From Nitrososphaerota archaeon (GTDB taxonomy: Archaea; Thermoproteota; Nitrososphaeria; Nitrososphaerales; Gagatemarchaeaceae), in NCBI GenBank assembly GCA_027886905.1, contig JAPCJO010000008.1:1-51232 (forward strand): a DNA stretch of 51,232 nt. The letters are read 5' to 3'. The notes under the pieces were generated by a model. It was given only the letters and a program-made list of their open reading frames with translations, made no database searches and was not told where the DNA came from. This document shows positions 1 through 8,294 of the stretch, piece by piece. The position numbers were made by a program, and so were the translations under genes. Each line of letters opens with the position of its first letter. Positions within the stretch are counted from its first letter, which is position 1.

Positions 1-13
1 TCCCTGAGGAGTC

Positions 14-715
14 TCACTTGAACTCCACCAGGGGGTGCTTCTCCTTCAGCTTGACGACCTTGACGTAAATCGAGCCGTGCTCGTCTATCCTCTTGCTAAA
101 GTCCGTGTCGACGAGCCTCGAGGCCGAGTACCTCACGAATCCCGAAGACGGCTCCTTCTCGAGCCTCGCGTAGAAGAAGAGGGAGGCCTCCTCGAAGTCG
201 TCGAGCCTCGCGAAGCACCCTGCGATCCAGCTAGTCCCGTTCTTGAACGTGTAAAGGGGGAGCGGCGGCTCCTCGTAGAGCATCTTGTAGGATGCAATCT
301 TCATCAGGTTCGCCAGGTCCGAGACCTGCGCCGCCAGGAACCTCGCCTTGAAGCCGCGCTGCCTCTCGAGGACGCGAGGGAGCTTGAGGACGTGGACTAT
401 CGGGGCGTACATGTAGGAAGGGTTGAGAGCTGCATCGACGAGCAACGCCTCCTCCACCTCGCCAGAGCTCTTGTAGGCGAGGAACTCCCCTCCCTTCTCG
501 ACCTCGATGTGGTAGAAGATCGGGATACCCATGAAGAGGTCGGTCTGGACGGCCAATCTGTACTTGCTCCCCTCCTTGGACATGAAGATCGGGAAGGGTG
601 CCCTCTCGAAGGCGCAGGACAGGCGCGCGAGGTCGGTGAGGCTCACGAGTTCGACAAAGCACGCGCCCACGATCCGCCTGGGCGCCGCTCCCTCGCCTCT
701 GGCTTTGGCAGACAA
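14..715 (-). CDS. Conserved-looking protein of unknown function
   Basis: I do not recognise this protein of about 233 residues. It is soluble and mixed alpha/beta, with no signal peptide and no obvious metal or nucleotide motif. Its C-terminal third is rich in Lys, Glu and aromatic residues. The frame also opens at a TTG at 730. I prefer the TTG at 715 because a TATA-like box (TTATTAAAG, 747 to 739 on the minus strand) lies 24-32 bases before it. An internal GTG at 670 is also possible. The plus-strand frame running through this region is its shadow. The gene is divergent from the small plus-strand gene starting at 815. Confidence 0.6.
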   Translation of the reverse strand: MSAKARGEGAAPRRIVGACFVELVSLTDLARLSCAFERAPFPIFMSKEGSKYRLAVQTDLFMGIPIFYHIEVEKGGEFLAYKSSGEVEEALLVDAALNPSYMYAPIVHVLKLPRVLERQRGFKARFLAAQVSDLANLMKIASYKMLYEEPPLPLYTFKNGTSWIAGCFARLDDFEEASLFFYARLEKEPSSGFVRYSASRLVDTDFSKRIDEHGSIYVKVVKLKEKHPLVEFK

Positions 716-738
716 ACTCTGCGCTCGCAATTCCTGCT

Positions 739-747
739 CTTTAATAA
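739..747. promoter_or_regulatory. TATA-like box between divergent genes
   Basis: CTTTAATAA on plus, TTATTAAAG on minus. It is correctly spaced for the minus-strand gene starting at 715 and about 70 bases upstream of the GTG at 815. It is the only A/T-rich patch in this spacer. Confidence 0.4.
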
Positions 748-814
748 TGTTCGCAATCCAAAAGGCGCCCGGTCTTACAAACTGCCCTCTTCAACCGTAG
801 AAAACGAAGGGAAA

Positions 815-1213
815 GTGGGCAAGGCCGACCTCGAGAGATACAGGGGCGAGGTCCTCTTGCTCGCGGAGAAGCTGGCCCTCCCCTCGCCAAGCGAGGACGT
901 CGTCTGGGGCGTCTACGCGGAGACCGAGAAGCTGATCGCCATGCTGAGGTTCAGGTTGGACCACGAGACCCCCGGGGTCTTCACCAAGCTTCCCGAAGCC
1001 AGCGACATGGCCCATCTTCTCGAGGACGCCAGAGAACTCCTCACGAAGGCCTCTGAGGAGATCGCGCGCGACAGGCTGCCTGCCTCCATCGCGACCCTGA
1101 GGAAGGCGAGGAACGACCTCAGAAGCTATCTCACCGAAAAGAGCAAGTCGGCGACCAAAGGAAGGAAGACCCTCGCGCCTAGCAGTCCGGAGGGGGTTGC
1201 TACGAGGAAGTAG
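815..1213 (+). CDS. Small helical protein of unknown function
   Basis: This predicted protein of 132 residues starts with GTG at 815. The frame is open much further upstream, but that part lies antisense to the neighbouring gene and reads as low-complexity shadow. The real part looks all-alpha, with heptad-like helices through residues 1-105 and a basic, disordered tail rich in Lys, Ser and Thr. I recognise no family. It overlaps the end of the convergent eL22-like gene by 14 bases. No membrane segment or catalytic motif is visible. Confidence 0.55.
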   Translation: MGKADLERYRGEVLLLAEKLALPSPSEDVVWGVYAETEKLIAMLRFRLDHETPGVFTKLPEASDMAHLLEDARELLTKASEEIARDRLPASIATLRKARNDLRSYLTEKSKSATKGRKTLAPSSPEGVATRK

Positions 1214-1580
1214 CGGGCTTCGCCGGTTCCGCGACGGCTTCCTTCGCTTCCGGTTCAGCCTCCTTCTCGGCGGGCTTCGCCGTCTTCGCCTTGCTCTTCT
1301 TCTCTTCCTTCTCCTCCTCTTCCTCCTTGGTGCCCTCTAGCTCCACCAGTCTGAGTTCGCTGCCGTCGACCAGCACCCGATAATCGTCCCGAACCTTCTC
1401 AATGCTGAGAAAGCGCTTGACATACGTCTTGACGTGCCTGGAGCGGATCCCCTTCTTCAGGGACTTGTCCTCGATGTCGAGCTCCCCTCCGCTCACCTCT
1501 CCCTTCACGCCGATTCTAGGCTCGAGAAACGCGGCGAGGTCGTCCCCCTTCTCCTTCAGGGTGCCCAGGAGTATCTTCAT
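1200..1580 (-). CDS. Ribosomal protein eL22-like
   Basis: This is a protein of about 126 residues with a compact basic domain followed by a charged tail. Residues 15-75 line up with eukaryotic ribosomal protein eL22: the FLEPRIGVKG segment matches eL22 FLQERIKVNG, then come a short Gly-Gly turn and IE-D, then RHVKTYVKRFL against RYLKYLTKKYL, and a final SELRLVEL strand against YELRYF. An acidic run follows, as in eukaryotic eL22, but here it continues into a Lys/Ala/Pro/Glu-rich tail. The ATG at 1580 is chosen because homology starts just after it. A GTG at 1595 is in frame and a GGAGG lies 14 bases before the ATG. eL22 is usually considered eukaryotic, with homologues reported in some archaea. 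Assignment is from recalled motifs. Confidence 0.7.
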   Translation of the reverse strand: MKILLGTLKEKGDDLAAFLEPRIGVKGEVSGGELDIEDKSLKKGIRSRHVKTYVKRFLSIEKVRDDYRVLVDGSELRLVELEGTKEEEEEKEEKKSKAKTAKPAEKEAEPEAKEAVAEPAKPATSS

Positions 1581-1620
1581 TCTTGTTCGGAGCACCTCCT
1601 TCCGGGTGTCATTATAACGG

Positions 1621-2412
1621 TTATCTTCCGAGCCTGCGCTGCCTCCGCTGGTATATCCTCACCGCGCGCAGGAGGTCTATCTTCCGGAAGGCTGGCCAGT
1701 AGACGTCGAGGAAGACCAACTCGCTGTAGGCCCCTTGCCAGAGGAGGAAGCCGCTCATCCTCTCTTCCCCCGACGTCCTGATGATCAGGTCGGGCTCGGG
1801 GTTCGGGAGGTGCGAGGTATAGAGCCTCTGCGCGATGGTCTCCTCCGTGATGTCTTCGGGCAACAAGAGGCCTTTCCTCACGTCCTCGGCTATGCCCTTG
1901 ACCGAGTCCGTTATCTCAGTCCTCCCGCCGTACGCCACCGCGATGTTCAGGAAGTGGCCCTGGTAGGCCGCGGTCTTGCTCTCGACCTCGTCGAGGATCG
2001 CCCTCATCTCCGGGGGGAGGAGGTCGAACTTCCCAATCCCCTTGACCCTCACCTTGTACTTGTAGATCCTATCGTCCGTCAGGAGCCTCCTCAGCCTCTC
2101 CTCGATGAGGCGGAAGAGCTCCGCGACCTCCTCGGACGACCTGCTAAGGTTCTCGGTGGAGAGGACATAGAGGGTTATCGACTTTATCCCTATCTCGTGG
2201 CACCAGTCGAGCAGCCTCTCCACCACGTCGGCTCCCTGCGTGTGGCCGAGGTCCACCGTGAGCCTGTGGTTCTGCGCCCACCTGCGGTTTCCGTCGAGTA
2301 TTATCCCGATGTGCCCCGGGATGGGCCCGCCTTCTATCTGCGAGTTCAGGCTGCTCTCGTAGAGCCTATAGACGCCCAGGGACCGAAGGATGTCGTCAAG
2401 CACGGCCGTCAC
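1621..2412 (-). CDS. uppS: Isoprenyl (undecaprenyl-type) diphosphate synthase
   Basis: A cis-prenyltransferase of 263 residues, the usual family length. It condenses isopentenyl diphosphate units onto an allylic primer to make the long lipid carrier used in N-glycosylation and surface polymer synthesis. The first block ILDGNRRWA carries the Mg-binding Asp at residue 40. Later blocks include STENLSRS, AYGGR, and the C-terminal DLIIRTSGE and LLWQ...YSELVF segments that bind the homoallylic substrate and close the dimer. The start overlaps the DUF373 stop by four bases (ATGA), so the two genes are probably one transcript. Confidence 0.95.
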   Translation of the reverse strand: MTAVLDDILRSLGVYRLYESSLNSQIEGGPIPGHIGIILDGNRRWAQNHRLTVDLGHTQGADVVERLLDWCHEIGIKSITLYVLSTENLSRSSEEVAELFRLIEERLRRLLTDDRIYKYKVRVKGIGKFDLLPPEMRAILDEVESKTAAYQGHFLNIAVAYGGRTEITDSVKGIAEDVRKGLLLPEDITEETIAQRLYTSHLPNPEPDLIIRTSGEERMSGFLLWQGAYSELVFLDVYWPAFRKIDLLRAVRIYQRRQRRLGR

Positions 2413-3617
2413 TCCTGGTGCTCTTCAGGCGCGTCCTGGTCCTCGTCCTGGGCGTGCGGCGGCGCGTCGGGAGACAGCGAAGGGCCGGGGGTCGCCGTCG
2501 TGGGGACGGGAGGCCTTCCTCTGAGTCGAGGGTAGAGGGTGCCCACGACGCTGAAGACCATCGCCAGGCCTATGAAGACATAGATCAGCAGGAGCGCCGA
2601 AGAGTTCGTCCCGCCCGTGACCAAGTAGCTGCTGAACTGGTCCATCGGAAAGAAGAGGAGAGCCAAGACGACGATTCCCGTGACGCTCCTCCACGCCCTC
2701 CGGCTCCCGCGCAGGAGCTGGGCCAGCAGGGCCCCCGCGAGGTAGACGCCGATGGCTGCCCAGACGAGGAGGAGGGAGCCCTGCAGGTAGTATCCGACGA
2801 GGACCCCTCCATACTGGAAGAAGTGGGATGGCGAGCCTCCGACCTCCGCTATCAGGTCGGGAGCCTGACTGGTCATGTTGGAGTACCCGCTCGAAATGCC
2901 CACGATGAGGATCAAGATGCTCGTGGGTATCGTGAACAGTCGGACGTAGCCGAAGGGCTTCTGGCTCAGCATCCCCGCCACAAACCTGTCGATGTTGAAG
3001 CCCCGCACGAGGAAGGCTCCCCCGACGATGATCAAGACCGCGAAGGTGGCGAGGGTCGCCTCCCCGGCGAGCACCAGGACGCCCGCGAAGAGGAGGATTA
3101 TCCCGGGGACGCCGATCGCCCACTTTGAGTACCTGGGCTCGAAGACCAACATCCTCAGGTACCTCCCCAGCACCATGTAGTTCTCCTCGACCGACCGGCT
3201 GTGCTTGACGACCACCCGCCTGACCGAGACGATGGGCTTGAGCGTCTGGAGGATCGGGATCACGAGCTCGTCCTCCGCGCCGTCGCTTATCAGCACAATC
3301 CCCGAGTACTGCTGCTTGGAGAGCAGCGTCTCGACCTCGGCCCTTATCTTCCTGTCCGCCTGGAAGCCGCTCTCCTCGAGGCCGCACACCGCCCCCACGT
3401 CGCACTGCACACCTTGGGCGCGGAGCTGGTCGTATTCCTTGACAGCGGCGAAGAGCGCGTTGGCGTCAGCCTCCTCGGGGTCGGCGACCGCAAGGCTGGT
3501 GGCCGCGGACATCACCGCGTCCCTCCCGACGACGGGAGACCGGATCCCGGTCTTCCGCTGGAGGTCCCCGTCCCTGTCGACGGAGAGTACTAGGACGCGC
3601 TCTTGCGGGGCGGACAT
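2409..3617 (-). CDS. DUF373 family membrane protein
   Basis: An archaeal DUF373 protein of 402 residues. The N-terminal half (about 1-155) is soluble, opens with VLVLSVDRDGD and contains the family segments GRDAVMSAA, ALADP-like EEADANALF and LISDGAEDE. From about residue 160 the chain is membrane-spanning, with several hydrophobic helices, and ends in a Pro/Asp/Glu-rich cytoplasmic tail. Function is unknown in the family. It is co-directional and overlaps uppS by four bases, which hints at a role near lipid-linked carriers, but that is only context. The ATG at 3617 is used. Confidence 0.9.
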   Translation of the reverse strand: MSAPQERVLVLSVDRDGDLQRKTGIRSPVVGRDAVMSAATSLAVADPEEADANALFAAVKEYDQLRAQGVQCDVGAVCGLEESGFQADRKIRAEVETLLSKQQYSGIVLISDGAEDELVIPILQTLKPIVSVRRVVVKHSRSVEENYMVLGRYLRMLVFEPRYSKWAIGVPGIILLFAGVLVLAGEATLATFAVLIIVGGAFLVRGFNIDRFVAGMLSQKPFGYVRLFTIPTSILILIVGISSGYSNMTSQAPDLIAEVGGSPSHFFQYGGVLVGYYLQGSLLLVWAAIGVYLAGALLAQLLRGSRRAWRSVTGIVVLALLFFPMDQFSSYLVTGGTNSSALLLIYVFIGLAMVFSVVGTLYPRLRGRPPVPTTATPGPSLSPDAPPHAQDEDQDAPEEHQE

Positions 3618-3728
3618 CGCCTTTTCTGGTCGCCAACATGCCCCCTCGCTACTTAAGGGCTACTCAACAGTGGTCCCCCACGAGGCGTTCGGAAAGACAA
3701 ATTAGACGCCCGTCGAAGAACTGGGGCG

Positions 3729-5426
3729 TTGCTCGTCGAGCGCCCCTGGCGCAAGTCCTGGGCGAAGCACGTCATCGGGATTGGGGACGACCCGCCCGAG
3801 CCCAAGCCCCTCTTCGACCTCGTCTCAGCGAGGGCGGCCCGCGACCCGAAGAAGGTCTGCATCCGCTTCCAGGGAGCGAGCATGACGTACGGGCAGGTGG
3901 ACGAGCTCTCCTCTAGGTTCGCCACCGCGCTGGTCTCGCTGGGGGTGAGGAAAGGAGACAGGGTTGCGATATTCCTGCCAAACATGCCGCAGTTCGTCCT
4001 CTCCTACTTTGGCACCCTGAAGGCCGGCGGCGTGGTGGTGCCTTGCAGCCCCCTCTACAAGGCGAAAGAGCTGGAATTCCAACTGAGGGACTCCGGCGCC
4101 TCCGTGGTCGTCGCCGCGAACGACATCGTAAAGGGAAACGACCTCTTCGCGAGCATCGACGCGTGCAGGCGGAACCTCGACCTTAAGGTCTTGACCGCCA
4201 GCCTGACAGACTACCTCCCATCGGCCAAGCGCGCGCTGGCCGGCTTCGCGGGCGTAAAGGACGCGGAGAGGAATGGCACGTCAGGCCGGTTCAGGGACAT
4301 TGTCGCGAAGAGCGCGCCCCTCCCCACGTTCGCATCGGTAGACCCACGAAACGACGTCGCCGTCCTTCAATACACGGGCGGGACGACCGGGATCGCGAAG
4401 GGCGCCATGCTCACTCACGCGAACCTGTTCTTCAACGCGGCCGTCATCGCAGCGTGGTTCCCGCTCGCCGAGGACGACGTCGCGCTCGGTGTCCTTCCAT
4501 TCTTCCACATCTACGGGATGACGGCCGCGATGAACGCCCCGCTCTACGCCGGGGGCTCCATGGTCCTCCTCCCGAGGTTCGAGGTCGAGGCCGTGATGGA
4601 GGCCATCCAGAAGGAGAAGGTCACCTCGTTCTGCGGGGTCCCAACGATGTACATCGCTGTGATCCACCATCCCGACGTGAAAAAGTTCAGCCTAAGGACT
4701 GTCCGCGGCTGCATATCCGGCGGCGCCGCGCTCCCGGCTGCCGTGATCAAGAGCTTCGGCGAGCTCACCGGAGGCACCCTGGTAGAGGGCTACGGCCTGA
4801 GCGAGGCCAGCCCGGTCACCCACTGCAACCCGATGGGGGAGGGGGCCTCTCTTAGGGAAGGCTCGATAGGGGTCCCTCTCCCATTCACAGACGCGCGCGT
4901 GGTCGACATGGACGACCCCTCCAAGCGGCTGGGCGTCGGGGAGGCTGGCGAGCTCGCCGTGAAGGGCCCTCAGGTCATGCTGGGCTACTGGAACAACAAG
5001 GCCGAGACCGAGAACGTCCTGACCGCGGACGGATGGCTGCTCACGGGAGACGTCGCGAGGATGGACGCCGACGGCTACTTCTACATCGTCGACCGGAAGA
5101 AGGACATGATCGACGTCTCAGGGCTCAAGGTCTATCCGCGCGAGGTCGAGGAGCTCCTCTTCACGCACCCGGCGGTGAAGGAGGCCGCGGTCGTCGGGAT
5201 GCCCGACGACTATCGGGGGGAGGTGGTCAGCGCTTACGTCGTCCTCAAGCCGGAGAACAAGGGGAAGGTGACGGAGGAGGAGATAATCCAGTTCTGCAGG
5301 TCCAACCTCGCCACCTACAAGGCGCCGAGGAAGGTGACGTTCGCCGACGAGCTCCCGAAGACCCTCGTCGGAAAGGTGCTGAGGCGGAGGCTGAGAGAGG
5401 CGGGGCAGCCTAACAACGCTCGATGA
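3729..5426 (+). CDS. Long-chain acyl-CoA synthetase (AMP-binding)
   Basis: An adenylate-forming ligase of 565 residues that activates a carboxylic acid to its CoA thioester through an acyl-AMP. The phosphate loop YTGGTTGIAKG lies near residue 215. The motif GYGLSEASPV, the GDVARMDADGYF adenine/ribose region, the hinge DRKKDMIDVSG and the C-terminal catalytic Lys in KTLVGKVLRR are all present. The order and length resemble FadD-type long- or medium-chain enzymes; the exact substrate cannot be read. The start is a TTG at 3729. The 3' end overlaps the convergent thiolase gene by 17 bases. With the dehydrogenase and ETF genes nearby it fits fatty acid degradation. Confidence 0.92.
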   Translation: MLVERPWRKSWAKHVIGIGDDPPEPKPLFDLVSARAARDPKKVCIRFQGASMTYGQVDELSSRFATALVSLGVRKGDRVAIFLPNMPQFVLSYFGTLKAGGVVVPCSPLYKAKELEFQLRDSGASVVVAANDIVKGNDLFASIDACRRNLDLKVLTASLTDYLPSAKRALAGFAGVKDAERNGTSGRFRDIVAKSAPLPTFASVDPRNDVAVLQYTGGTTGIAKGAMLTHANLFFNAAVIAAWFPLAEDDVALGVLPFFHIYGMTAAMNAPLYAGGSMVLLPRFEVEAVMEAIQKEKVTSFCGVPTMYIAVIHHPDVKKFSLRTVRGCISGGAALPAAVIKSFGELTGGTLVEGYGLSEASPVTHCNPMGEGASLREGSIGVPLPFTDARVVDMDDPSKRLGVGEAGELAVKGPQVMLGYWNNKAETENVLTADGWLLTGDVARMDADGYFYIVDRKKDMIDVSGLKVYPREVEELLFTHPAVKEAAVVGMPDDYRGEVVSAYVVLKPENKGKVTEEEIIQFCRSNLATYKAPRKVTFADELPKTLVGKVLRRRLREAGQPNNAR

Positions 5427-6588
5427 TCATCGCGAGCGCGTTCCCTCCGCCCATGCAGAGGGTGGCGAGGCCCCGATGCTTGCCGGTCCTCACCATCTCG
5501 TAGATCAGGGTCGTGAGTATCCTCGCCCCGCTGCACCCTATGGGGTGCCCGAGCGCCACGGCGCCGCCGTTCACGTTTAGCTTCTCTTCTGGGATGCCCA
5601 GCTCATCCCTCACGACTATGGAGGAGGTCGAGTACGCCTCGTTGTACTCCACGAGGTCGAAGTCGTCGATGGAGAACCCGGTCTTCCGCATGAGGGCCTT
5701 CACGGTCGGGATCGGGGCCTCCATCACGTCCTCGGGCTTGCACCCGCCGGCGGCGTACGCGACTATCCTCACCAGAGGCTTGAGCTTCATGCTCTTCGCC
5801 GCGCTCTCGCTCGTCACGACAAGCGCGCTCGCTCCGTCGCTTAGCTGCGAGGAGTTCCCCGCGGTGAGTATCCCGTCCGGGGCGAAGGCGGGCTTCAGCT
5901 TTGCCAGCTTCTCTATGCTGGTGTCGAAGCGGATGCACTCGTCCGAGGCGAAGGTCGTCCCCTGCCCCTCCGTTTGGACATCCACCGGCACGATCTCCTC
6001 GGCGAACCTGCCGGCCTTCTGGGCCTTCGCCGCCTTCATGTGGCTCTCGAACGCGTACTCGTCCGCCTGCCTCCGCGTCACGCCGAACTTCTTCGCGATC
6101 CTCTCCCCAGTCATCCCCATGTGGAACTCGTTGTAGACGTCCCAGAGCCCGTCGACTATCATCGCGTCCTCGAGCTTCGCGTCTCCGTACCTGTTCCCCC
6201 AGCGCATCTGTCTCACTAGGTACGGGGCGCCGCTCATGCTCTCCGTCCCGCCCGCGAGGACTATCTCCTGGTCCTCGGACTTTATCGCCTGAGCCGCCAG
6301 CATGACGGATTTCATCCCAGAGCCGCAGACCTTGTTGACGCTCAGGGCGCCTACATGGACGGGCACGCCCGCGTAGAGCGCCGCCTGCCTCGCCACGTTC
6401 TGCCCTAGGCCTGCCGAGACCACGTTCCCGATGATCACCTCGCCGACGTCCTTGGGCTTGATCCCCGCCCGCGCGACAGCCTCGCGGGCTACGGCGGCGC
6501 CGAGACGAGACGCGTGCACGCCGACTAGGCTCTTCCCGAACTTTCCGATGGGTGTCCTGCACGCCGACACGATGACTGGATTCTGCAC
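5410..6588 (-). CDS. Acetyl-CoA C-acetyltransferase (thiolase)
   Basis: A complete thiolase of 392 residues, interconverting two acetyl-CoA with acetoacetyl-CoA or cleaving 3-ketoacyl-CoA. All catalytic residues are visible: nucleophilic Cys88 in NKVCGSG, His348 in GHPIG and Cys378 in LCMGGG, with numbering the same as in well-studied bacterial thiolases. The usual NEAFA appears as NEAYS. The start is GTG at 6588, supported by TTATAAAG (6618 to 6611 on minus) 23-30 bases upstream. It is an ordinary catalytic thiolase, in contrast to the two Cys-less paralogues at 11.3-13.6 kb. Confidence 0.96.
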   Translation of the reverse strand: MQNPVIVSACRTPIGKFGKSLVGVHASRLGAAVAREAVARAGIKPKDVGEVIIGNVVSAGLGQNVARQAALYAGVPVHVGALSVNKVCGSGMKSVMLAAQAIKSEDQEIVLAGGTESMSGAPYLVRQMRWGNRYGDAKLEDAMIVDGLWDVYNEFHMGMTGERIAKKFGVTRRQADEYAFESHMKAAKAQKAGRFAEEIVPVDVQTEGQGTTFASDECIRFDTSIEKLAKLKPAFAPDGILTAGNSSQLSDGASALVVTSESAAKSMKLKPLVRIVAYAAGGCKPEDVMEAPIPTVKALMRKTGFSIDDFDLVEYNEAYSTSSIVVRDELGIPEEKLNVNGGAVALGHPIGCSGARILTTLIYEMVRTGKHRGLATLCMGGGNALAMIIERC

Positions 6589-6610
6589 CGATGGACCATT
6601 GCGAGTCTTC

Positions 6611-6618
6611 CTTTATAA
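6611..6618 (-). promoter_or_regulatory. TATA box of the thiolase gene
   Basis: TTATAAAG on the minus strand, 23-30 bases before the GTG at 6588. The spacing predicts a leaderless or nearly leaderless mRNA. Confidence 0.6.
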
Positions 6619-6674
6619 TGAAAATGAAACTGTGGAGAGGGACTGCCTGCGCCACAGAGCCGACGGAGCGACCG

Positions 6675-7235
6675 CTACGCCTCGCCGGCGAGCGCGCGCG
6701 GCCTCGCGAGCCGGGACGCGTAGAATATGATGAGGGGGGCGAGGACCGCGCCGGTGAGCAGGTCGCTCACCTCGTGCGAGACCATGAACGGGATCCCCAG
6801 GGCCTCGGTCGCCAAGAGCTTCTGCAGGGTGAGCGAGGGCCAGAAGGACAGCAACGCCGTCCCCGCGTTGGTCTCGAGGTCCCAGAGGAACGCGCACAGG
6901 GCGAGGGCGGCGCCGAAGTAGAGGTTGCGCGCGGACATCCGCGAACCCTCTCCTGCCCAGAGCCTCGCGGCCGCCCAGCCGGCGAGCGCATAGAGGACCT
7001 CTCCCCCCACGAGGAAGGGGATGATGTATCCGCCGAAGCCGTACGGGCTGAGGACCCCCCAGATGAACTCGGAGAGGGTGCCCACGTAGACCCCCATCTC
7101 GAGCCCGAAGACGAAGGCCACCGAGAAGACGATGGGGTCTACGAGCTTCACGTTCGGGACGTCGGCGAGAGCGAAGTCCGAGGCGATCGCCAGGGCGGTG
7201 AACGCCGCGACGAGAGCCAGGTCCTTTGTCTTCAT
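6675..7235 (-). CDS. ECF transporter S component (substrate-binding membrane protein)
   Basis: A membrane protein of 186 residues with the look of an energy-coupling-factor S component: a Lys/Asp N-terminus, a first helix ALVAAFTALAIASDF, a Pro-containing loop, and about five to six hydrophobic helices with conserved small residues (GVYVGTLSEFIWG, YGFGGYIIPFLVGGE). S components bind a vitamin or metal and work with shared EcfA/EcfA'/EcfT parts, none of which are in this window. Substrate cannot be read. It lies between the thiolase and the DUF35 genes, all on the minus strand. Confidence 0.7.
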   Translation of the reverse strand: MKTKDLALVAAFTALAIASDFALADVPNVKLVDPIVFSVAFVFGLEMGVYVGTLSEFIWGVLSPYGFGGYIIPFLVGGEVLYALAGWAAARLWAGEGSRMSARNLYFGAALALCAFLWDLETNAGTALLSFWPSLTLQKLLATEALGIPFMVSHEVSDLLTGAVLAPLIIFYASRLARPRALAGEA

Positions 7236-7284
7236 GGAATGAGCGTTGGCTGGACAAACCAGCCAGCCCTTTAACGGTTCCTTC

Positions 7285-7767
7285 CTATCCCCGGGCCTTC
7301 GTCCGGAAGCCCTCGAGGTCGAGGATGGAGCCCTTGCGCCTCTCGGCCGAAACGAAGAGCGGCCTCACGGGGTCGCCGAGCCTTGGGTCGCTCCTCCCCT
7401 CGTGCAAGACCCTGTGCACCAGCCCGCCGCTCGCCCCCTCGAACGTAACGAACCCGAACGTCACCCTGGACCTCGCCGGGACCTTTGCCCCTCCCGCGCC
7501 CAGGTGCCGGGTCGAGAAGGCCGCGAGACGACCTGAGTGGAGCATCTCGACGTCGACCCTCGTCCGCCCGTAGCACTGAAGGCAGTACGCCCTCGGCGGG
7601 AGCCTCACTTCCCCGCACGTCCCGCACTTGCTGGCGATTATCCTCCCCTCCTTGAGTCCCCGGAGGAACGCCTCGCCGGCCGTCCCCGCCGTGTACTCAT
7701 AGTGGAGGGGAATACCGTCCTTCCATGCGAGGATCCGGCCAGTCCTGCCATCGACGACGGAGCTCAC
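7285..7767 (-). CDS. DUF35 OB-fold protein with zinc ribbon
   Basis: A DUF35-family protein of 160 residues. The N-terminal helix and rubredoxin-like zinc ribbon contain CGTCGEVRLPPRAYCLQC; an OB-fold follows (strands AAFSTRHLG, RVTFGFVTF). DUF35 proteins act as partners of thiolase-superfamily enzymes, for example in the archaeal acetoacetyl-CoA thiolase/HMG-CoA synthase complex and in steroid side-chain aldolases. The start is a GTG that overlaps the previous stop (GTGA), giving translational coupling with the first DUF35 gene; a longer in-frame stretch upstream is shadow. Confidence 0.88.
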   Translation of the reverse strand: MSSVVDGRTGRILAWKDGIPLHYEYTAGTAGEAFLRGLKEGRIIASKCGTCGEVRLPPRAYCLQCYGRTRVDVEMLHSGRLAAFSTRHLGAGGAKVPARSRVTFGFVTFEGASGGLVHRVLHEGRSDPRLGDPVRPLFVSAERRKGSILDLEGFRTKARG

Positions 7768-8294
7768 GCCTGGGGCCCTCCTCTTACGGGCCTGAAGTAC
7801 GCGATGTCCGTTATCGCGCCTCGCCTCTCGCCCCTTGGCTTCCAGACCGCCTTGACCCTCATCCCTACGGCGAGCTCGTCTGCCGAGACCTCGCCCAGCA
7901 GGTGGAGCATCCCCATCATGGGTGACGCTCCCTCTATCTCGACGACCGCCACGATGACAGGCTCCTCTCCCTCCCTCCTGCTCGCGTCCGCGTTCACGTA
8001 GCTCACGGAGTACGTGACGACCCTCGCGGTGTCCTTGAGCCTCACCCACGAGTCCGTTGGACGGAAGCACAGCTCGCAATACATACGGGGCGGGACCATC
8101 GTCCTCCCGCAGCCATCGCATCTCCTTCCCCAGAGCTCCCCGTCCCGCAGCCCCTCCAGGAACCTCGATATCGCCTTGCCCGAGCTCCAAGAGTACCTCA
8201 GCTCCGTTTCGTATCGCGTGAGAAGGTACCTCCCCGCCTTCGCCTGATCACCGGTGATCTCGGTCCCTGGGTAGCGCGTGACCTTGCTGCTCAT
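7764..8294 (-). CDS. DUF35 OB-fold protein with zinc ribbon
   Basis: A second DUF35 protein, 176 residues. It has a longer N-terminal extension (about 45 residues), then the zinc ribbon CDGCGRTMVPPRMYCELC and an OB-fold carrying EEPVIVAVVEIEG and HLLGEV. It starts four bases inside the end of the acetoacetyl-CoA synthetase gene (ATGA) and overlaps the next DUF35 gene, so the three are one operon. The pair of DUF35 proteins matches the pair of thiolase-fold proteins upstream; I infer that each pairs with one of them. Confidence 0.9.
   Translation of the reverse strand: MSSKVTRYPGTEITGDQAKAGRYLLTRYETELRYSWSSGKAISRFLEGLRDGELWGRRCDGCGRTMVPPRMYCELCFRPTDSWVRLKDTARVVTYSVSYVNADASRREGEEPVIVAVVEIEGASPMMGMLHLLGEVSADELAVGMRVKAVWKPRGERRGAITDIAYFRPVRGGPQA

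Noticed and set aside
35-814. Plus-strand frame continuous with the small gene at 815.
   Set aside because: It lies antisense to a plausible minus-strand gene and is low-complexity in content; a GTG at 815 gives a sensible protein.
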